Part shown: positions 63,536-64,000 of the stretch, piece by piece | How the letters are laid out: every line of letters begins with the position of its first letter | Position numbering within the stretch: the stretch's first letter is position 1 | Source: Hormiphora californensis | Taxonomy: Eukaryota > Ctenophora > Tentaculata > Cydippida > Pleurobrachiidae | Direction: 5' to 3' | Assembly: GCA_020137815.1 (NCBI GenBank) | Contig: CM035361.1 | Location: 3,893,167-3,957,166, forward strand | DNA: 64,000 bases | Program-made: the position numbers and the translations under genes | The notes under the pieces: model-generated | Database searches by the model: none | What the model was told of the DNA's origin: nothing | The model's input: only the letters and a program-made list of their open reading frames with translations

Positions 63536-64000
63536 GGTTATTGGTTCTCTTTATTCAACCGGGTTAACTCCTGTCTCTTCTTTTTCCTGGGAGGTCCTCC
63601 TCGGGGTCTCCTCTCTCTTCCTGGGGCGTCAATGTTCCACCATTCTTCATATTATAACACTGATGGGTTTTTTTCCTCTTCCTATCCAACACACTGGGGA
63701 AGTTAATGTCTTTTTATTACACGGAGGAGTTACAATTATGGTTCTACCCTCCATGTTTAACCTGGATTAAAGAGGAAACCATTTTTCGGAGGTATTAATT
63801 TTTCAATTTAAGAACTGGAGGTTTGCGATGTCTATGTTTAGCTTTTACTGGGTTTAATTGTAAGTCGCCCTTAACCAGGTGGCAGGGTAATACTGGTGAC
63901 CCAACTAACGTTCGTGGTGGGAGCCTAGAGAGAGGAGGTCAATTGGGCTCTTTATTCACTGGAGGGTTATCGTGATTCTTTTTTACCTGAGGGCAAGATC
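63536..64000. other. Decayed or unpolished continuation of the array and exon
   Basis: The repeat unit persists with growing substitutions and indels (GGTTCTCTTTATTCAACCGG, GTCTCTTCTTTTTCCTGGGA). Near 63890 a diverged copy of exon A's end appears (CTGGTGACCCAACTAACGTT against CTGGTGACCCAGACTGAATG). This may be real duplication with decay or poor sequence at a contig edge. Confidence 0.4.

Overview
The window is nuclear DNA from an animal. Genes are split into many short exons with GT-AG introns, signal-peptide exons are present, and domain families are metazoan (class A GPCR, trypsin/CUB/LDLa/SRCR, kinesin-14, LEM, LRR). A sponge or similar early-branching marine invertebrate is my best guess, mainly from the SRCR-protease architecture and the wealth of MITEs; this is inference. 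All exon models were assembled by hand from splice sites, phase continuity and protein motifs.

Layout. 1-1077: remnant of a retrotransposon C-terminus and unresolved ORFs. 1078-2506 (-): small secreted protein with a carbohydrate-binding-like fold. 3414-12892 (+): leucine-rich-repeat protein, 13 visible exons, 5' end not found; intron 6 holds a piggyBac-like element nested in a TA-flanked element. 13581-25432 (-): complete 10-exon secreted PI-PLC X-domain protein whose introns hold a Harbinger-like MITE, a hAT-like element and a 2.2 kb GGCGCC foldback. 28546-33438 (+): complete 9-exon class A GPCR. 33500-38000: pogo-like MITE, large palindromes and a three-level nested element. 38380-42330 (-): secreted trypsin-CUB-LDLa-SRCR protein with three frame breaks. 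42651-47117: two foldback elements. 47300-49515 (+): 5'-truncated CR1/L2-type non-LTR retrotransposon. 49630-51401: 1.8 kb palindrome with a second palindrome inserted. 51421-52482: 22-bp minisatellite. 53930-60638 (-): LEM-domain/kinesin-14 (KIFC1-like) gene. 62512-63218 (-): last two exons of an unrecognised gene.

The most unusual feature is a pattern repeated in at least five genes. Tandem repeats are built from exon edges together with the adjoining splice site (poly-C tract + AG + first exon bases, or last exon bases + GT donor), so single splice sites sit beside 1 to more than 30 decayed copies of themselves. Most real genes here show it at one or more exons. The second is an N-terminal LEM domain joined in phase to a KIFC1-type kinesin stalk and motor. 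The genes show no shared pathway; the transposon families (TA-, TTAA-, 3-bp- and 8-bp-duplication types) are what ties the region together.
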